Assembly (NCBI GenBank): GCA_003288255.1
Contig: CP026600.1
Span: 186,001-250,000 of the forward strand
Direction: 5' to 3'
Length of the DNA stretch: 64,000 nt
Source: Clostridiaceae bacterium 14S0207
GTDB lineage: Bacteria; Bacillota; Clostridia; Clostridiales; Clostridiaceae
Shown: positions 1-7,658 of the stretch, piece by piece
How positions within the stretch are numbered: position 1 is the first letter of the stretch
How the letters are laid out: each line of letters begins with the position of its first letter
Notes under the pieces: model-generated
Told to the model about the DNA's origin: nothing
What the model saw: only the letters and a program-made list of their open reading frames with translations
Databases searched by the model: none
Program-made: the position numbers and the translations under genes

Positions 1-422
1 CCAGTAAAACCTAGCCCTTCTTCAGTTGTTGCTTTAACATTGATCTTATCTATATCTATATTTAATGCAGTAGATATGTTTTGTCTCATTATAGTAATAT
101 GAGATGTCATTTTAGGTTTTTGAGCTATTATAGTGGCATCTATGTTACCAATTTTATAGCCTTTATTGGTTATTAATGTTCCAACATGTTCTAGTAAAAT
201 TAAGCTACTAATTCCTTTGTATTTCTTATCAGTATCAGGAAAATGGGCTCCTATATCACCTAAGGCAGCGGCCCCTAAAAGGCTATCGCAGATAGCATGT
301 AAGAGAACGTCAGCATCAGAATGGCCAAGTAGACCCTTTTCATAAGGGATATTAACACCACCCAAAATAAGATCTCTATTTTCTACAAGTTTATGAACAT
401 CGTATCCCATGCCAATTCGCAT
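1..422 (-). CDS. ispF: 2-C-methyl-D-erythritol 2,4-cyclodiphosphate synthase, 3' end cut by window edge
   Basis: Cyclises CDP-methylerythritol 2-phosphate to methylerythritol cyclodiphosphate with loss of CMP in the cytosolic MEP isoprenoid pathway. The visible 140 residues begin [12 protein letters not shown] and include the metal-binding D-x-H pair (DVH), the [13 protein letters not shown] motif, the GDIGAHFPD segment and the [11 protein letters not shown] stretch near the C-terminus, all typical of IspF. The family is about 157 residues long, so roughly 17 are lost off the left edge. The start is the ATG at 420-422, preceded by AGGAGG at the usual distance. It is transcribed away from the GntR gene, so the intervening 320 bp is a divergent promoter region. 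Confidence 0.95.
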   Translation of the reverse strand, partial: MRIGMGYDVHKLVENRDLILGGVNIPYEKGLLGHSDADVLLHAICDSLLGAAALGDIGAHFPDTDKKYKGISSLILLEHVGTLITNKGYKIGNIDATIIAQKPKMTSHITIMRQNISTALNIDIDKINVKATTEEGLGFT

Positions 423-645
423 AAAATAGTACCTCCTATGTTAACAAAGTATTATTAAATTATTATGACAAATAAAAGTATACCATATACAGATATAGAA
501 TAAAATTTTAATTATTAAAAATTAAATTGTATAAAAGATAGTTTTTGAAGAATACACTTTATGATTGTTTATGATTTATCTAAATGAGAATAAATTATCT
601 TTAATCTAAGTAAATAGAATTTTAGAAAAAATTATAAACTTTTTA

Positions 646-674
646 TTGACTATTTCATGAAATGTGCATATACT
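646..674 (+). promoter_or_regulatory. Sigma-A type promoter of the GntR/ABC operon
   Basis: TTGACT (646-651) is separated by exactly 17 bp from TATACT (669-674), close to the consensus vegetative promoter. It lies 72 bp upstream of the GntR start codon, and its -10 box runs into the 672-716 palindrome, which suggests repression by occlusion. Confidence 0.75.
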
Positions 675-716
675 GTGTATATACTATATATACAATATAT
701 ACAAAATATACACAGT
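672..716. promoter_or_regulatory. Palindromic operator, probably for the GntR (YtrA-type) repressor
   Basis: ACTGTGTATAT (672-682) and its exact reverse complement ATATACACAGT (706-716) flank a core of further GTATATAC-like words. The element starts inside the -10 box and ends about 30 bp before the gene. YtrA-type GntR repressors commonly bind long inverted repeats of this kind upstream of their own operon; assignment to this regulator is inferred from position. Confidence 0.65.
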
Positions 717-745
717 AAATAAATATATTAAAGAGGAGGAAAAAA

Positions 746-1117
746 ATGAATGTAATTATTTCCAATTCCTCGGATAGTCCTATTTATGAACAAATAGTTA
801 GTCAGATAAAAGGGCAAATAATTCAAGGACAATTAAAAGCAGGAGAGGCTTTACCTTCTATAAGAAATCTTGCTAAAGAGTTAAATATAAGTGTTATTAC
901 AACAAAGAGAGCATATGAGGAGTTAGAAAAAGAAGGATTTATAGAAACTATAAGGGGAAAAGGGAGTTATGTATCCTCTCAAAATAAAGAATTTATAAGG
1001 GAGCAAAAGATGAAGGAGATAGAGTTAAAGTTAGTCGAAATAATTAAAGAAAGTAAAATGTTAGGGTTAAATAAAGAAGAGCTTTTTGAAATTCTTAAAC
1101 TATTATACGAAGAGTAG
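746..1117 (+). CDS. GntR-family transcriptional regulator, YtrA subfamily
   Basis: The 123-residue protein has an N-terminal winged helix-turn-helix (about residues 8-75: SPIYEQIVSQIKGQIIQGQL, then LPSIRNLAKELNISVITTKRAYEELEKEGFI), followed by only about 45 residues instead of a ligand-binding domain. That short C-terminus is the hallmark of the YtrA subfamily, which usually represses a linked ABC exporter operon induced by cell-wall antibiotics. A strong AGAGGAGG site precedes the ATG. The gene is first in a run with an ABC ATPase and two membrane proteins, and the palindrome in its promoter supports autoregulation. The effector cannot be read from sequence. Confidence 0.92.
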   Translation: MNVIISNSSDSPIYEQIVSQIKGQIIQGQLKAGEALPSIRNLAKELNISVITTKRAYEELEKEGFIETIRGKGSYVSSQNKEFIREQKMKEIELKLVEIIKESKMLGLNKEELFEILKLLYEE

Positions 1118-1156
1118 TTAATGTTTATATAAATCTGAAAAAGGGGGTTGTATAGA

Positions 1157-2017
1157 GTGGATAATATTATAGAAGTAAAGAATCTCTGTAAGAATTACAA
1201 GGATTTTAAATTAGATAATGTTAGTTTTTCTTTGGAAAGAGGATATGTTATGGGGTTTATAGGGACTAATGGAGCAGGAAAGAGTACTACTATAAAAGCT
1301 ATGATGAATCTTATAAAAAGAAATAGTGGAGATATTAAACTTTTTGGACTAGACAACATAAAAGATGAAGTACAAATTAAAGATAAGATAGGTTTTGTTT
1401 ATGATGAAAATTTTTATTGTGAAGAATTAAATATAGAAAATATGAAAGCATTAGTTAAGCCCTTTTATTCTAAATGGAATGAGGATACTTTTAAAAAATA
1501 TTTAAAGTTATTTGATTTAGATCCAAAGAAAAAAATAAGAAAGCTTTCTAAGGGAATGAAAACAAAGTTTTCTTTGGCTATTGCCTTATCCCATGAAGCT
1601 GAATTAATAATAATGGATGAACCAACAGCAGGACTAGATCCAGTTTTTAGAAGAGAAATATTAGAAATTCTTCATGATTTAATAGAAGATGAAAATAAAG
1701 GAATATTTTTTTCAACTCATATAACTAGTGATTTAGAAAAAATAGCAGATTATATAACATTTATTGAGAATGGTAAAATAGTTTTTTCTAAGTCTAAAGA
1801 AGAGATTGATGATAATTATTGTATGGTTAGGGGAAATAAAGGAGATATTCATAGGTTGGACAAAAGTCTGTTAATAGGATATAAAGAAAATGCTTTTGGT
1901 TTTGAAGCTTTAACAAAGAAAAAGAGAGTTGTAAATGAGCTTTTGGGAAATTCAGTTATTATAGAAAAAGCAAGTTTAGAAGACATTATGGTGAATTATA
2001 CTAGGGAAGTGAGGTAA
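1157..2017 (+). CDS. ABC transporter ATP-binding protein of the YtrA-type operon
   Basis: About 286 residues with Walker A GTNGAGKST near residue 40, a signature variant KLSKGMKTK, Walker B ELIIMDEPTAGLDP and the H-loop STHI. The C-terminal extension of about 80 residues is usual in YtrB-like exporters. I place the start at GTG 1157, because the GGGGG ribosome binding site at 1143-1147 abuts the upstream in-frame TTG at 1148 and could not serve it. It follows the GntR gene by 39 bp and precedes two permease-like genes, so the four form one operon. It should power export or sensing of a hydrophobic or cell-wall-active compound; the substrate is unknown. Confidence 0.88.
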   Translation: MDNIIEVKNLCKNYKDFKLDNVSFSLERGYVMGFIGTNGAGKSTTIKAMMNLIKRNSGDIKLFGLDNIKDEVQIKDKIGFVYDENFYCEELNIENMKALVKPFYSKWNEDTFKKYLKLFDLDPKKKIRKLSKGMKTKFSLAIALSHEAELIIMDEPTAGLDPVFRREILEILHDLIEDENKGIFFSTHITSDLEKIADYITFIENGKIVFSKSKEEIDDNYCMVRGNKGDIHRLDKSLLIGYKENAFGFEALTKKKRVVNELLGNSVIIEKASLEDIMVNYTREVR

Positions 2018-2021
2018 GATC

Positions 2022-2624
2022 ATGATTCTTAAGTATATACAATTTCATTATAACTTTTTTCTAAAAAGTATTAAGATATGGAGTATAATGTTAATAATTT
2101 TAATCTTTTTATTTTTAAAATTGCCCAGACACATAATGATAAGTTTAATTGAAATGATTTTATTTTTCGTATTAAGTATACCGATGTACCAAGACAATAG
2201 TAAGTTTAAAGGGCAAACAATGTTTAGGACATTCCCTATAAAGAAAAAAGATATTATACGTGCACAATATATTATTCCGTTAATAAATATGAGTACGCTT
2301 ATACTTATATATAATTTACTATATATGAGTATAGGAAATCAAATTTATATTTTGGATAATTTACATATTGAAACTGTATTAATAGTAAGTATGATAAATA
2401 TAAGTTTGTTACTTCCATTATATGCGAGTAGTATAAGTTTTACTGTAAAAGTAGTTTTTCAATCCACACTTATAGGATTTTTATCTGGTGGATTTCATAA
2501 AATTAATAGTTTCCAGGTAATTATATTAAAGCATTTCAATATGATTGTTTTAACAGTAAGCATAATATACATGATATCTTATATATGTTCTTACTATATC
2601 TTTAATAATAGAGAGTTTTATTAA
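2022..2624 (+). CDS. ABC-2 type permease-like membrane protein
   Basis: This 200-residue protein has about six hydrophobic segments (beginning near residues 18-32, 38-55, 85-108, 120-138, 140-155 and 172-192). Between the second and third lies a positively charged loop (FRTFPIKKKDIIRAQYI), a common cytoplasmic coupling feature of ABC-2 permeases. It starts 4 bp after the ATPase stop with GAGG upstream, so translation is probably coupled. I recognise no specific family member; the assignment rests on context, topology and the FPIKKKDI-like loop. It probably pairs with the next gene as a heteromeric permease. Confidence 0.7.
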   Translation: MILKYIQFHYNFFLKSIKIWSIMLIILIFLFLKLPRHIMISLIEMILFFVLSIPMYQDNSKFKGQTMFRTFPIKKKDIIRAQYIIPLINMSTLILIYNLLYMSIGNQIYILDNLHIETVLIVSMINISLLLPLYASSISFTVKVVFQSTLIGFLSGGFHKINSFQVIILKHFNMIVLTVSIIYMISYICSYYIFNNREFY

Positions 2625-2673
2625 TTTATAAGACTCCATATTAAAATACATAAATAATATGAGGGAGAACTTT

Positions 2674-3351
2674 ATGGAAAGTGGAGTAAAAAAATTAATT
2701 AAAATGGAATTACTAATGATGTATAAATATAAAAGATATGTTATTTTATTGTTACTTTTTCTATTAGGACCATCAATAATGTGTTTTATGGGAAATGGAG
2801 AATCATCAATCTTTATAGGATATTGGATTGCTCAATTTACTATGTTGTGGATAGTTGCGTTGTCTACTATTTATATTAAAAATAATTTTGTTAATATAAT
2901 AGAAAGTTTTCCTATAACAAGACTGAATAGAATAAAGGCTAAATATATACTAGCTATAATTATTAGTTTAAGTTTTGTAGTAATAAGTTTAATATTTGCA
3001 ATAATAAGTCAAATTTATAATGTTGGTAGTATCAAGATAGATTTTATTATGAACATAGTTCTTTGTTCAATAAGTGCATCACTTATAATTTTAACCATAT
3101 TAATGCCTATACAGTTTTTGCTAAAAAGTAATCAAGTAAACATTGTTAATTCCCTTATAACTTTTTTTGTAATTTTCTTTTCAGGAATAGGTAGTAGTTT
3201 TTTTGAAAATATAATAAATAAATTCAGATATATATTACAAGGTGATATTAATCTTTTATTGGTATTAGCAATTATAACAATAGCAAGTATTTTAATTTAT
3301 TATTTATCTTATGTTATATGTAAAGTATTCGTTAATAAAATAGATTTATAA
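2674..3351 (+). CDS. ABC-2 type permease-like membrane protein
   Basis: This 225-residue protein has about six hydrophobic segments and an ESFPITRLNRIKAKYI loop that matches in style the FRTFPIKKKDIIRAQYI loop of the preceding protein, suggesting distant paralogy. I prefer the ATG at 2674 over an in-frame ATG at 2659, because GAGGGAG lies between the two and is well spaced for 2674 only. It is 49 bp downstream of the preceding permease in the YtrA-type operon. It probably forms the other half of the membrane channel; substrate unknown. Confidence 0.7.
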   Translation: MESGVKKLIKMELLMMYKYKRYVILLLLFLLGPSIMCFMGNGESSIFIGYWIAQFTMLWIVALSTIYIKNNFVNIIESFPITRLNRIKAKYILAIIISLSFVVISLIFAIISQIYNVGSIKIDFIMNIVLCSISASLIILTILMPIQFLLKSNQVNIVNSLITFFVIFFSGIGSSFFENIINKFRYILQGDINLLLVLAIITIASILIYYLSYVICKVFVNKIDL

Positions 3352-3376
3352 TTTCTATATAAAAGGAGTGAGGGAT

Positions 3377-4099
3377 ATGATAAAAGTAAATGATCTAAAA
3401 AAATCCTTTAAAAAAGTTGACGCAGTAAAGGGAATTTCCTTTGAAGTCAATAATGGAGAGATTGTTGGATTATTGGGGGAAAATGGTGCAGGTAAAACAA
3501 CAACTTTAAGAATGCTTGCTACTATGATTAAACCTACAGGGGGAGATGCTACTATTAATGGAAATAGTATAATCAAAAACTCTTCAAAAGTTAGAGGTGA
3601 TATAGGGATACTTTTTGGTGGAGATGTCGGTCTATATGATAGATTGACAGCAAAGGAAAATATAGAGTATTTTGCAGAGCTTAACGGTATGGATAAAAAA
3701 GCGCGTGAAGAGAGTATCAAAAATCTAACTGAAATCTTTGATATGGGTGAATATATCAATAGAAGGGTAGGTAAATTTTCAAGAGGGATGAAACAAAAGG
3801 TATCAATATCTCGTTCTATAGTTCACAATCCTTCTGTCATGTTATTTGATGAGCCAACAACAGGGCTTGATGTTACTTCTTCAAAAATAGTTCAAGAATT
3901 TATTTTAAGGTGTAAAAAACAGAATAAAGCAATTTTATTTTCAAGTCATAGTATGCAAGAAGTTGAAAGATTATGTGATAGAGTAATTATAATTCATAAA
4001 GGTGAAATAGTTGAAGAGGGTACCATTGAAGGATTAAAAGAAAAATATAAAGAAAATGATATGGAAGAGATATTTATGAGATTGGTAGGTGGAAAATAA
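3377..4099 (+). CDS. natA: NatA-like ABC transporter ATP-binding protein
   Basis: About 240 residues with Walker A GENGAGKTTT, signature KFSRGMKQKV, Walker B MLFDEPTTGLDV and H-loop SSHS. The segment RGDIGILFGGDVGLYDRLTAKENIEYF closely resembles Bacillus NatA, the ATPase of the NatAB exporter implicated in sodium extrusion. The AAAGGAG site fits ATG 3377; an in-frame GTG at 3368 overlaps that site and is rejected. The stop overlaps the start of the NatB-like gene by one base, a translational-coupling arrangement. Whether it is co-transcribed with the YtrA-type operon (25 bp gap) is likely but unproven. Sodium as substrate is inferred from family resemblance only. Confidence 0.8.
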   Translation: MIKVNDLKKSFKKVDAVKGISFEVNNGEIVGLLGENGAGKTTTLRMLATMIKPTGGDATINGNSIIKNSSKVRGDIGILFGGDVGLYDRLTAKENIEYFAELNGMDKKAREESIKNLTEIFDMGEYINRRVGKFSRGMKQKVSISRSIVHNPSVMLFDEPTTGLDVTSSKIVQEFILRCKKQNKAILFSSHSMQEVERLCDRVIIIHKGEIVEEGTIEGLKEKYKENDMEEIFMRLVGGK

Positions 4100-5277
4100 T
4101 GAATATAACATCTATAGTATTTAAAAAAGAGTTAAAGGATTTATTTAGAGATAAGAAAACGTTAATAGTATCTATACTTATACCACTTTTATTATATCCT
4201 GTTATCTTTGGAATAATGGGAAAAGGTATGGATAGTCAAGTTAAAGATGTACAAAAGAATATGAAAATTGCTTTAATAGATAAAGAAAATAGTAAATTAG
4301 GTCAGTTTATAAAATCTCAAAAAAATATAAAGGTAGTAAAGCAAGAAAATGGAGAAGCCGAACTTAAAGATGGTAAATTACTTTTGTCATTAGAAATTCC
4401 AGCCAATGTTGATAAAGATATTGAAAGTGAAAAACCAACGAATATAAATATACTTTATGATAATACAAGTGGTAAATCTAATACTGCTATGCAAGCAATA
4501 AATGCGTGTATAGAACAGTATTCAAAAACTGTAGTTGGAGAAAGATTAAGCAAAAGAAAAATAAATAATTCTATTTTAACACCAGTAAATGTTGTAACTA
4601 AGACTATAGATAAAGATGGTGATGGCATGGGTAAATTTATGTTATCTATGATGTTACCAATGATGCTTATAATTTTTGCGGCATCAGGACCTATTGCGGC
4701 AGCTACGGATTTAGGGGCAGGAGAAAAAGAAAGAGGTACATTAGAACCGTTATTAACTACACAAGCTAGTAGAATGTCTTTACTTTGGGGTAAATTTTTA
4801 GCAATTACAGTAATGGGTATATTAACTACCTTAGCTTTCTTAGGTGGATTGATCATTTCTATGAAGATGTCCCCAAATATGTTTGCGGGAATGAAAGGTG
4901 GTTTTGGATTATCACCTTTAGCATTTGCATTAATGGGAGTTCTAACAGTAGCACTTACAATGGTATTTGGTTCATTGGCATTAGCAATTAGTATATATGC
5001 AAGATCATTTAAGGAAGCGCAAACTTATTTAACACCATTAACAATGGTAGGATTTATAGGATTTGCATCTTATATGATAGATCCTAAGAATGTATCAATG
5101 CTAACATTAAATATACCAATATATAATGTTACTGTTATTTTAAAGGAACTTACAGTAGGAGTTTATAATTATACACATATTGCAATAGTATTAGCATGGA
5201 TAGTAGTGTATATATTAGCGTCTATATTCTTTGCAAGATATATGTTTAGTAAAGAATCAGCAATATTTAGAAGTTAA
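4099..5277 (+). CDS. natB: NatB-like ABC transporter permease
   Basis: The 392 residues match NatB length and layout: one N-terminal membrane segment (about residues 20-40), a roughly 135-residue extracytoplasmic domain (about 45-180), then five or six membrane segments to the C-terminus. The stretch TDLGAGEKERGTLEPLLTTQ between the second and third segments is the typical ABC-2/NatB cytoplasmic motif. The ATG overlaps the natA stop (TAATG). A strong stem-loop follows at 5332-5413 and should end the transcript. The substrate is probably a cation or small toxic compound by analogy with Bacillus NatAB. Confidence 0.8.
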   Translation: MNITSIVFKKELKDLFRDKKTLIVSILIPLLLYPVIFGIMGKGMDSQVKDVQKNMKIALIDKENSKLGQFIKSQKNIKVVKQENGEAELKDGKLLLSLEIPANVDKDIESEKPTNINILYDNTSGKSNTAMQAINACIEQYSKTVVGERLSKRKINNSILTPVNVVTKTIDKDGDGMGKFMLSMMLPMMLIIFAASGPIAAATDLGAGEKERGTLEPLLTTQASRMSLLWGKFLAITVMGILTTLAFLGGLIISMKMSPNMFAGMKGGFGLSPLAFALMGVLTVALTMVFGSLALAISIYARSFKEAQTYLTPLTMVGFIGFASYMIDPKNVSMLTLNIPIYNVTVILKELTVGVYNYTHIAIVLAWIVVYILASIFFARYMFSKESAIFRS

Positions 5278-5331
5278 GGTTTAAGCACTATATTTATAAC
5301 TTATGAAAAAAATATAATATTTTAGCATACG

Positions 5332-5413
5332 AAAACAACGTAAATGATTAAAGAATCTAATAAATAATTTTTAGTTATTGTTTTAGTCTTTAATAAACTT
5401 ACGTTGTTTTTGT
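5332..5413 (+). terminator. Stem-loop terminator after natB
   Basis: AAAACAACGTAA and TTACGTTGTTTT form the base; inner TTAAAGA and TCTTTAA words extend the stem. A T-rich tract follows on the plus strand. Confidence 0.65.
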
Positions 5414-5503
5414 TTACTTATAATGTTATCAATTAAGGTTTTAATTTTTAAATAAGTTGATGATTAATTTGTATAATGTCTATTAATTAAGGGGGAAATA
5501 AAT

Positions 5504-6296
5504 ATGGAGGAAAATAATGCGTTATTAAAAGAAGAGGGATTTACAATAAAAGAGAGTGCCTTTTGTATGTTAAAATTTTTTTACTTTCAACTCTAATATC
5601 TTTTGTAGGTATAATATTTATTAAAGGAGTAAATGGAGATAATAATCAAGTAGCTTTAAAACATGTGATAATAATTTTATGCAATGTTACAACGTATGTT
5701 ATTTTTTTAAAGAAATATTATAAAAATGATTGTGAAACTAAAAGAAGATTTACAAATTCTCTAAATGGTATAGGGTATATACTAATAATTTTTTTATGGC
5801 TTGGATATGTGGTTACATATTCAAATAGTTTAGGAATTTTGATTTATAAACTATTTAAAGATGCTACTCTACCTGAATTATTACAGGAAATTAGTGAATA
5901 TCCTATAATATGTTTTTTGAGTGCAAGTATAGTTGCTCCTGTATTCGAAGAAATGTTATTTAGAGGAGTAATTTTAGACAAGCTTTTAATAAAAAATAAA
6001 CCTGTAATAGCTGTAGGTGTATCTTCCTTAATTTTTGGAATAATGCATTTTAATGTAGTACAAAGTACTAATGGAGTTTTTCTAGGGATAATTTTAGGAA
6101 TGATATATTGTAAAAGTAAATCTTTATTACCATGTATACTTGTGCATTTTGTATGTTAGAAAACTATATACCTGAAGGTGCATTTAATGTAGTAGATGGT
6201 GGTTTTAATGTAATTGCATTAATAATTGGTTTATTAATTTTAATAGGATGCTTTTATATTTTTAAACATAAGGAATATTTAATTAGTAAAAATTGA
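5504..6296 (+). pseudogene. CPBP-family intramembrane metalloprotease, interrupted by two frameshifts
   Basis: Read across three frames, the segment gives one continuous CPBP (Abi/CAAX) protease. It starts at ATG 5504 behind AAGGGGGA with MEENNALLKEEGF. It shifts by one base at the T7 run 5576-5582, then carries the catalytic motifs APVFEEMLFRG (EExxxR) and FGIMHF, and LVHF near the end. It shifts again at the T4 run 6147-6150 and ends YIFKHKEYLISKN at the TGA 6294-6296. The longest uninterrupted part is 5563-6159. Both breaks need one extra T, so either two single-base deletions or sequencing errors explain it; the second site has no slippery heptamer. If intact, the protein would be a multi-pass membrane protease. 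It sits just downstream of ABC exporters, as CPBP genes often do near bacteriocin-type loci. Confidence 0.8.
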
Positions 6297-6386
6297 AGTG
6301 GTAACTTGGAAAGATAAATTGTATAGTGATATGCATATTAAAAGTTAAAGAAAGTTGTATAGGCAATAATATTACTTATAAAAAGG

Positions 6387-6460
6387 AGCTATGTTACAAA
6401 TTGGTGATTAAGTATAGGGTATATAACTATCTATAATCACCAAACTTGTTTAACATAGCT
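6387..6460. other. Long interrupted stem-loop
   Basis: AGCTATGTTA (6387-6396) pairs with TAACATAGCT (6451-6460), and an inner GGTGATTA (6403-6410) pairs with TAATCACC (6434-6441). A short TTTTT follows on the plus strand. It may be the terminator for the CPBP gene, but it is longer than the other terminators here and has two paired blocks separated by internal loops, so a small structured RNA is possible. Confidence 0.5.
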
Positions 6461-6499
6461 TTTTAGTCTAAGATATAACTAATTTTAGAGGATACCTTT

Positions 6500-6658
6500 T
6501 TAATATATTTGTTTTTGTTTATGTTTTGTGTTTTTATGAAAGTTTTGTTTTACATGAAAAAATGAAAATATATGTTCTTTTAAAATATAAGTAGATTTTT
6601 TTATCTTACGTTTAAATTTTGATTGTTTAAAATTCACATGAATAATTTTCCCTTTCAT
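6500..6658 (-). CDS. Small basic hypothetical protein (52 residues)
   Basis: An ATG (6656-6658) is preceded by AAAGGGGG at good spacing and opens MKGKIIHVNFKQSKFKRKIKKS, ending NTKHKQKQIY. The product is very basic (more than 15 Lys/Arg plus several His) with no hydrophobic membrane segment. I do not recognise the family. It lies between the stem-loop at 6387 and the DnaA-box cluster at 6860-7032, which could be its upstream region. Base composition matches the surroundings. The main support is the strong ribosome binding site. Confidence 0.45.
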   Translation of the reverse strand: MKGKIIHVNFKQSKFKRKIKKSTYILKEHIFSFFHVKQNFHKNTKHKQKQIY

Positions 6659-6859
6659 TATATTATCCCCCTTTAAATAACCACATTCTAAATAGAATAA
6701 ATAAAATTTATTTTAAATATAATAAAAATAGTCAAAGTAAATTATAAGACATATATGCATATATATTATAACACTATGCATTCAAAATATTTAGAAAAGT
6801 TATGAAAAACTTCAAAAAGAATTAAAAAACTTTAAAAAGAGAATAAATCAAAATAAAGG

Positions 6860-7032
6860 TTGTCCACATGTTATCCACAAAACTGTGGATAATGTGGATA
6901 ATTAAAAGCGTTTATTAGAATTTAAAAGGAAATAAAAGTAATAAAAGGAAAATTAAAGTTAAAAATTAGTTCTAAATTTAAAAAAATATATATAAAGCTA
7001 AAAAAACTATGAATTATTGATTATTATCCACA
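6860..7032. promoter_or_regulatory. Cluster of five DnaA-box-like sites
   Basis: Near or exact matches to TTATCCACA occur at 6860-6868 (TTGTCCACA, plus), 6871-6879 (plus), 6884-6892 (minus), 6893-6901 (minus) and 7024-7032 (plus). Four lie within 42 bp, arranged as two forward and two reverse. The flanks are very AT-rich. No dnaA, dnaN, rpmH or parAB is nearby, so this is more likely a DnaA titration or regulatory cluster, like those known in Bacillus, than the chromosomal origin itself. Confidence 0.7.
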
Positions 7033-7091
7033 GTTTTTTTGAAACATTAACAATTTAATCACAGAAAATGTATTTATATAACAAAAATAAG

Positions 7092-7658
7092 TTATCTTAT
7101 AGTTCCATTTCCATAATTGTTTGTGTTTAATGTCAAATCTAAATTTTTATATAAGGTTTCGAATTCCTTTAGTTGCAAAATATCTTTTTCAGATCCTTTT
7201 AATATAAAAACGGTAACAGTATTATCTTCATGTGTATTAGTTAAGTATTTTTTTTCTATAGTAGATTTTAATAAACAACAAAGACCTTTATCTAATGAAG
7301 TATATTTTATCTTTAAATTTTTTAGAACTTCTCTACCCTTAGAGTTATTTCCTTCTATGTTTGTTATTATACCTAAATCATTAACAGTTAGTTTAAAGGA
7401 AGAATTCATATCTATAATAAAACTAGAGCTAACTTTAAAAAATCTAAAGCCTTGAATACTTAAAAATAAAATAATAACAAAAACTAATGAAATTATAACT
7501 TTTTTAAAAAAAGGTGTTTTTGAATATAATTCACCAGCATATACATGTCCTTTTACTGGTTTAACGGAATTCCTTCTTAATATACAGAATTCATTATCTT
7601 TAGTAACTATAAATACCTTATTTTTTTCTATGTTTAAAACCTTACCGACTTTTTTCAT
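7092..7658 (-). CDS. RsgI-like membrane protein with N-terminal anti-sigma domain
   Basis: The 188-residue protein begins MKKVGKVLNIEKNKVFIVTKDNEFCILRRN, the small beta-rich RsgI N-terminal domain (about residues 1-50) that binds SigI-type sigma factors. One membrane segment follows at about 55-78 (VIISLVFVIILFLSIQGF), then a roughly 110-residue extracytoplasmic region, shorter than the long ligand-binding parts of many RsgI proteins. GGGTGATG suits the ATG at 7656-7658 better than two ATGs 9-12 bases upstream. No sigI-like gene is adjacent, so the partner must be elsewhere or absent. DnaA-box-like sites lie 60-230 bp beyond its stop codon. Confidence 0.72.
   Translation of the reverse strand: MKKVGKVLNIEKNKVFIVTKDNEFCILRRNSVKPVKGHVYAGELYSKTPFFKKVIISLVFVIILFLSIQGFRFFKVSSSFIIDMNSSFKLTVNDLGIITNIEGNNSKGREVLKNLKIKYTSLDKGLCCLLKSTIEKKYLTNTHEDNTVTVFILKGSEKDILQLKEFETLYKNLDLTLNTNNYGNGTIR

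Larger units (their letters stand above)
423..745. other. Divergent intergenic region between ispF and the GntR gene
   Basis: This 323 bp stretch has no credible ORF. It holds the ispF ribosome binding site at its left end and, at its right end, the promoter and palindromic operator of the GntR operon, described separately. The rest is AT-rich with no other structure that I recognise. Confidence 0.6.

Noticed and set aside
6860-7032. Chromosomal replication origin
   Set aside because: DnaA boxes cluster here, but dnaA, dnaN, rpmH and other origin genes are absent, so I call it a DnaA-box cluster only.
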